In this document: in pieces, positions 62,447 through 64,000 of the stretch
How positions within the stretch are numbered: the stretch's first letter is position 1
Layout: every line of letters starts with the position of its first letter
Assembly (NCBI RefSeq): GCF_020171785.1
Contig: NZ_JAIVAE010000009.1
Span: forward strand, 124,001 to 188,000
DNA length: 64,000 bases
Direction: 5' to 3'
Origin: Guptibacillus hwajinpoensis
GTDB taxonomy: Bacteria > Bacillota > Bacilli > Bacillales > Guptibacillaceae
The notes under the pieces: generated by a model
What the model saw: the letters and a program-made list of their open reading frames with translations, nothing else
Database searches by the model: none
What the model was told of the DNA's origin: nothing
Translations under genes and position numbers: made by a program

Positions 62447-63424
62447 ATGGAAAAAGCAAACTTTCATCGTCACCGTCGATTAAGACGTTCTGAATCAATG
62501 AGATCCCTCGTAAGAGAAACGTATTTACATAAAGAGGATTTTATCTATCCGATTTTTGCAGTTGAAGAAGAAAATGTGAAAAGAGAAATTCCATCTATGC
62601 CAGGTGTTTATCACTATTCACTAGACCGTTTGAATGAAGAGGTACGTGAAGTCGTTGATCTTGGTATTAAATCCATTATGATTTTTGGTGTTCCAAATCA
62701 TAAAGATGCCGTTGGTTCAGAGGCATACTGTGATACGGGAATTGTCCAAAAAGCAATTGCACAAATTAAAGAGGAGTTTCCTGAGTTAACTGTTATTGCA
62801 GATACATGCTTGTGTCAATATACTGATCATGGGCACTGTGGTGTTATCGAGAATGGTTATGTGCAAAATGATGAATCACTTCAACTACTTACAAGAACAG
62901 CGATTTCTCAAGCTAAAGCAGGAGCTGATATGATTGCCCCATCGAACATGATGGATGGTTTCGTAGCAGCCATTCGTCATGGCCTTGATGAAGCAGGTTT
63001 TGTTGATGTTCCTATTATGAGCTATGCTGTGAAATTCTCATCTGCCTTTTATGGTCCATTTCGTGATGCTGCTCATAGTACACCACAGTTTGGTGATCGC
63101 AAAACGTATCAAATGGATCCAGCTAATCGACTCGAAGCCATTCGAGAAGCAGAAAGCGACATTGAAGAAGGTGCTGATTTCTTAATGGTAAAACCGGCCC
63201 TTTCTTATCTTGATATCATTCGCGAACTAAAAGATCGCTTCCCACTTCCAATGGTTGCTTATAACGTCAGCGGGGAATATTCCATGATAAAAGCCGCAAG
63301 TCAAAATGGGTGGCTGAATGAACAAGAGGTTGTCCTTGAGAAACTAACAAGCATGAAGCGTGCGGGAGCAGATCTAATCATCACTTATTTTGCAAAAGAC
63401 GCTGCTCGCTGGCTAGATCAATAG
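62447..63424 (+). CDS. hemB: delta-aminolevulinic acid dehydratase (porphobilinogen synthase)
   Basis: HemB condenses two 5-aminolevulinate molecules to porphobilinogen. The 325-residue product has the zinc-site cysteines in [20 protein letters not shown], indicating a zinc-dependent enzyme, and active-site lysines in [19 protein letters not shown] and 'DFLMVKPAL'. AGGAGG precedes the ATG, 12 bases after hemD. Confidence 0.97.
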   Translation: MEKANFHRHRRLRRSESMRSLVRETYLHKEDFIYPIFAVEEENVKREIPSMPGVYHYSLDRLNEEVREVVDLGIKSIMIFGVPNHKDAVGSEAYCDTGIVQKAIAQIKEEFPELTVIADTCLCQYTDHGHCGVIENGYVQNDESLQLLTRTAISQAKAGADMIAPSNMMDGFVAAIRHGLDEAGFVDVPIMSYAVKFSSAFYGPFRDAAHSTPQFGDRKTYQMDPANRLEAIREAESDIEEGADFLMVKPALSYLDIIRELKDRFPLPMVAYNVSGEYSMIKAASQNGWLNEQEVVLEKLTSMKRAGADLIITYFAKDAARWLDQ

Positions 63425-63448
63425 AACTGAAAGAGAGGGACTACAAAA

Positions 63449-64000
63449 ATGGGTAATTACGATCGTTCCAAAGAAGCTTTTAAAGAAGCATCTAAAGTGA
63501 TGCCTGGTGGCGTAAACAGTCCAGTTAGGGCATTTAAATCCGTAGGCATGGATCCGATTTTTATGGAAAAAGGAAAGGGCTCTAAAATTTACGATATCGA
63601 TCAAAATGAATATATTGACTATGTACTCTCTTACGGTCCACTCATTCTTGGCCATGCTGATGAACAGGTTGTGAATCGATTGAAAGAGGTGACGGAGCTT
63701 GGAACAAGCTTTGGTGCACCAAGTCAATATGAAACAAAACTTGCGGAGCTTGTCATAGAACGAGTCCCTTCGATTGAAATTGTCCGTATGGTAAATTCTG
63801 GTACAGAAGCTACGATGAGCGCATTGCGGTTAGCGAGAGGCTACACGGGTCGTAATAAAATCCTTAAGTTTGAAGGGTGTTACCATGGCCACGGTGACTC
63901 TTTGTTAATTAAAGCTGGGTCCGGCGTCGCTACACTTGGTCTTCCTGATAGTCCAGGCGTGCCTGAGGGCATTGCGAAAAATACCATTACGGTTCCGTAT
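63449..64000 (+). CDS. hemL: glutamate-1-semialdehyde 2,1-aminomutase, N-terminal part (partial)
   Basis: HemL is a PLP enzyme that turns glutamate-1-semialdehyde into 5-aminolevulinate. The visible 184 codons read [20 protein letters not shown], then '[10 protein letters not shown]', '[14 protein letters not shown]', '[40 protein letters not shown]', typical of GSA aminotransferases. The PLP-lysine region is beyond the window edge. It starts 24 bases after hemB with AGAGAGGG upstream, the last gene of the hem operon as in B. subtilis. Confidence 0.96.
   Translation, partial: MGNYDRSKEAFKEASKVMPGGVNSPVRAFKSVGMDPIFMEKGKGSKIYDIDQNEYIDYVLSYGPLILGHADEQVVNRLKEVTELGTSFGAPSQYETKLAELVIERVPSIEIVRMVNSGTEATMSALRLARGYTGRNKILKFEGCYHGHGDSLLIKAGSGVATLGLPDSPGVPEGIAKNTITVPY

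Overview
The window is 64 kb of chromosome from a low-GC, endospore-forming member of the Bacillaceae. The gene order is largely that of the Bacillus subtilis pheS to hemL region: pheST, rnhC, zapA, cvpA, polX, mutS2, lcfA, fadR, fadB, etfBA, trxA, uvrC, lysC, yslB, sdhCAB, gerE, a MarR gene, racE, gerM, rph, ysnA, ysnB, tRNA-Arg, ysoA, tig, clpX, lonB, lonA, ysxC and hemAXCDBL. Spore genes (gerE, gerM, lonB) and matching sporulation-type promoters support a spore former. The genus cannot be fixed from the sequence.

Region by region. 1-2552 holds the end of pheS and pheT. 2596-5301 is a purine-nucleoside module: a CNT-family transporter and an IAG-type nucleoside hydrolase, transcribed divergently, each behind its own guanine-type riboswitch aptamer. 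5345-12390 holds rnhC, cell-division and repair genes and an array of about 120-bp palindromic repeats at 7297-7688. 12562-17783 is fatty-acid beta-oxidation and electron transfer (lcfA, fadR, fadB, etfB, etfA), with a cre-like site before lcfA and a near-perfect FadR operator before fadR. 18035-18346 is trxA.

18436-27287 is the main accessory block, lying between trxA and uvrC, which are adjacent in B. subtilis. It combines a Fur-box lipoprotein, a tightly overlapping set of four genes (UDP-sugar epimerase, UPF0104-type membrane protein, membrane-anchored alkaline-phosphatase-fold enzyme, GT2 polyprenyl-phosphate sugar synthase), a Fur-box operon for an FTR1 iron permease with an unfamiliar secreted partner, and a GT-C-type membrane glycosyltransferase. 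It looks like an extracytoplasmic glycosylation pathway interleaved with an iron-uptake locus.

27365-34871 carries uvrC, a lysine riboswitch with lysC, yslB and succinate dehydrogenase. 35111-40742 has gerE and a complete glucose PTS cluster (glcT, RAT/terminator, ptsG, ptsH, ptsI) inserted before the MarR gene. 40939-45751 covers racE, gerM, rph, rdgB, a phosphodiesterase and tRNA-Arg(UCU). 45943-55170 is a protein-quality-control segment (ysoA, tig, clpX, lonB, lonA, ysxC). 55359-57764 is an inserted amino-acid ABC transporter. 58518 to the end is the tetrapyrrole operon hemAXCDBL, with hemL cut by the window edge.

The most rewarding places to look are the paired, oppositely oriented guanine riboswitches (3939-4251), the accessory glycosylation/iron block, and the structured leader of tig. 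All function assignments rest on reading the translated sequence and recalled family features; no database search was run.
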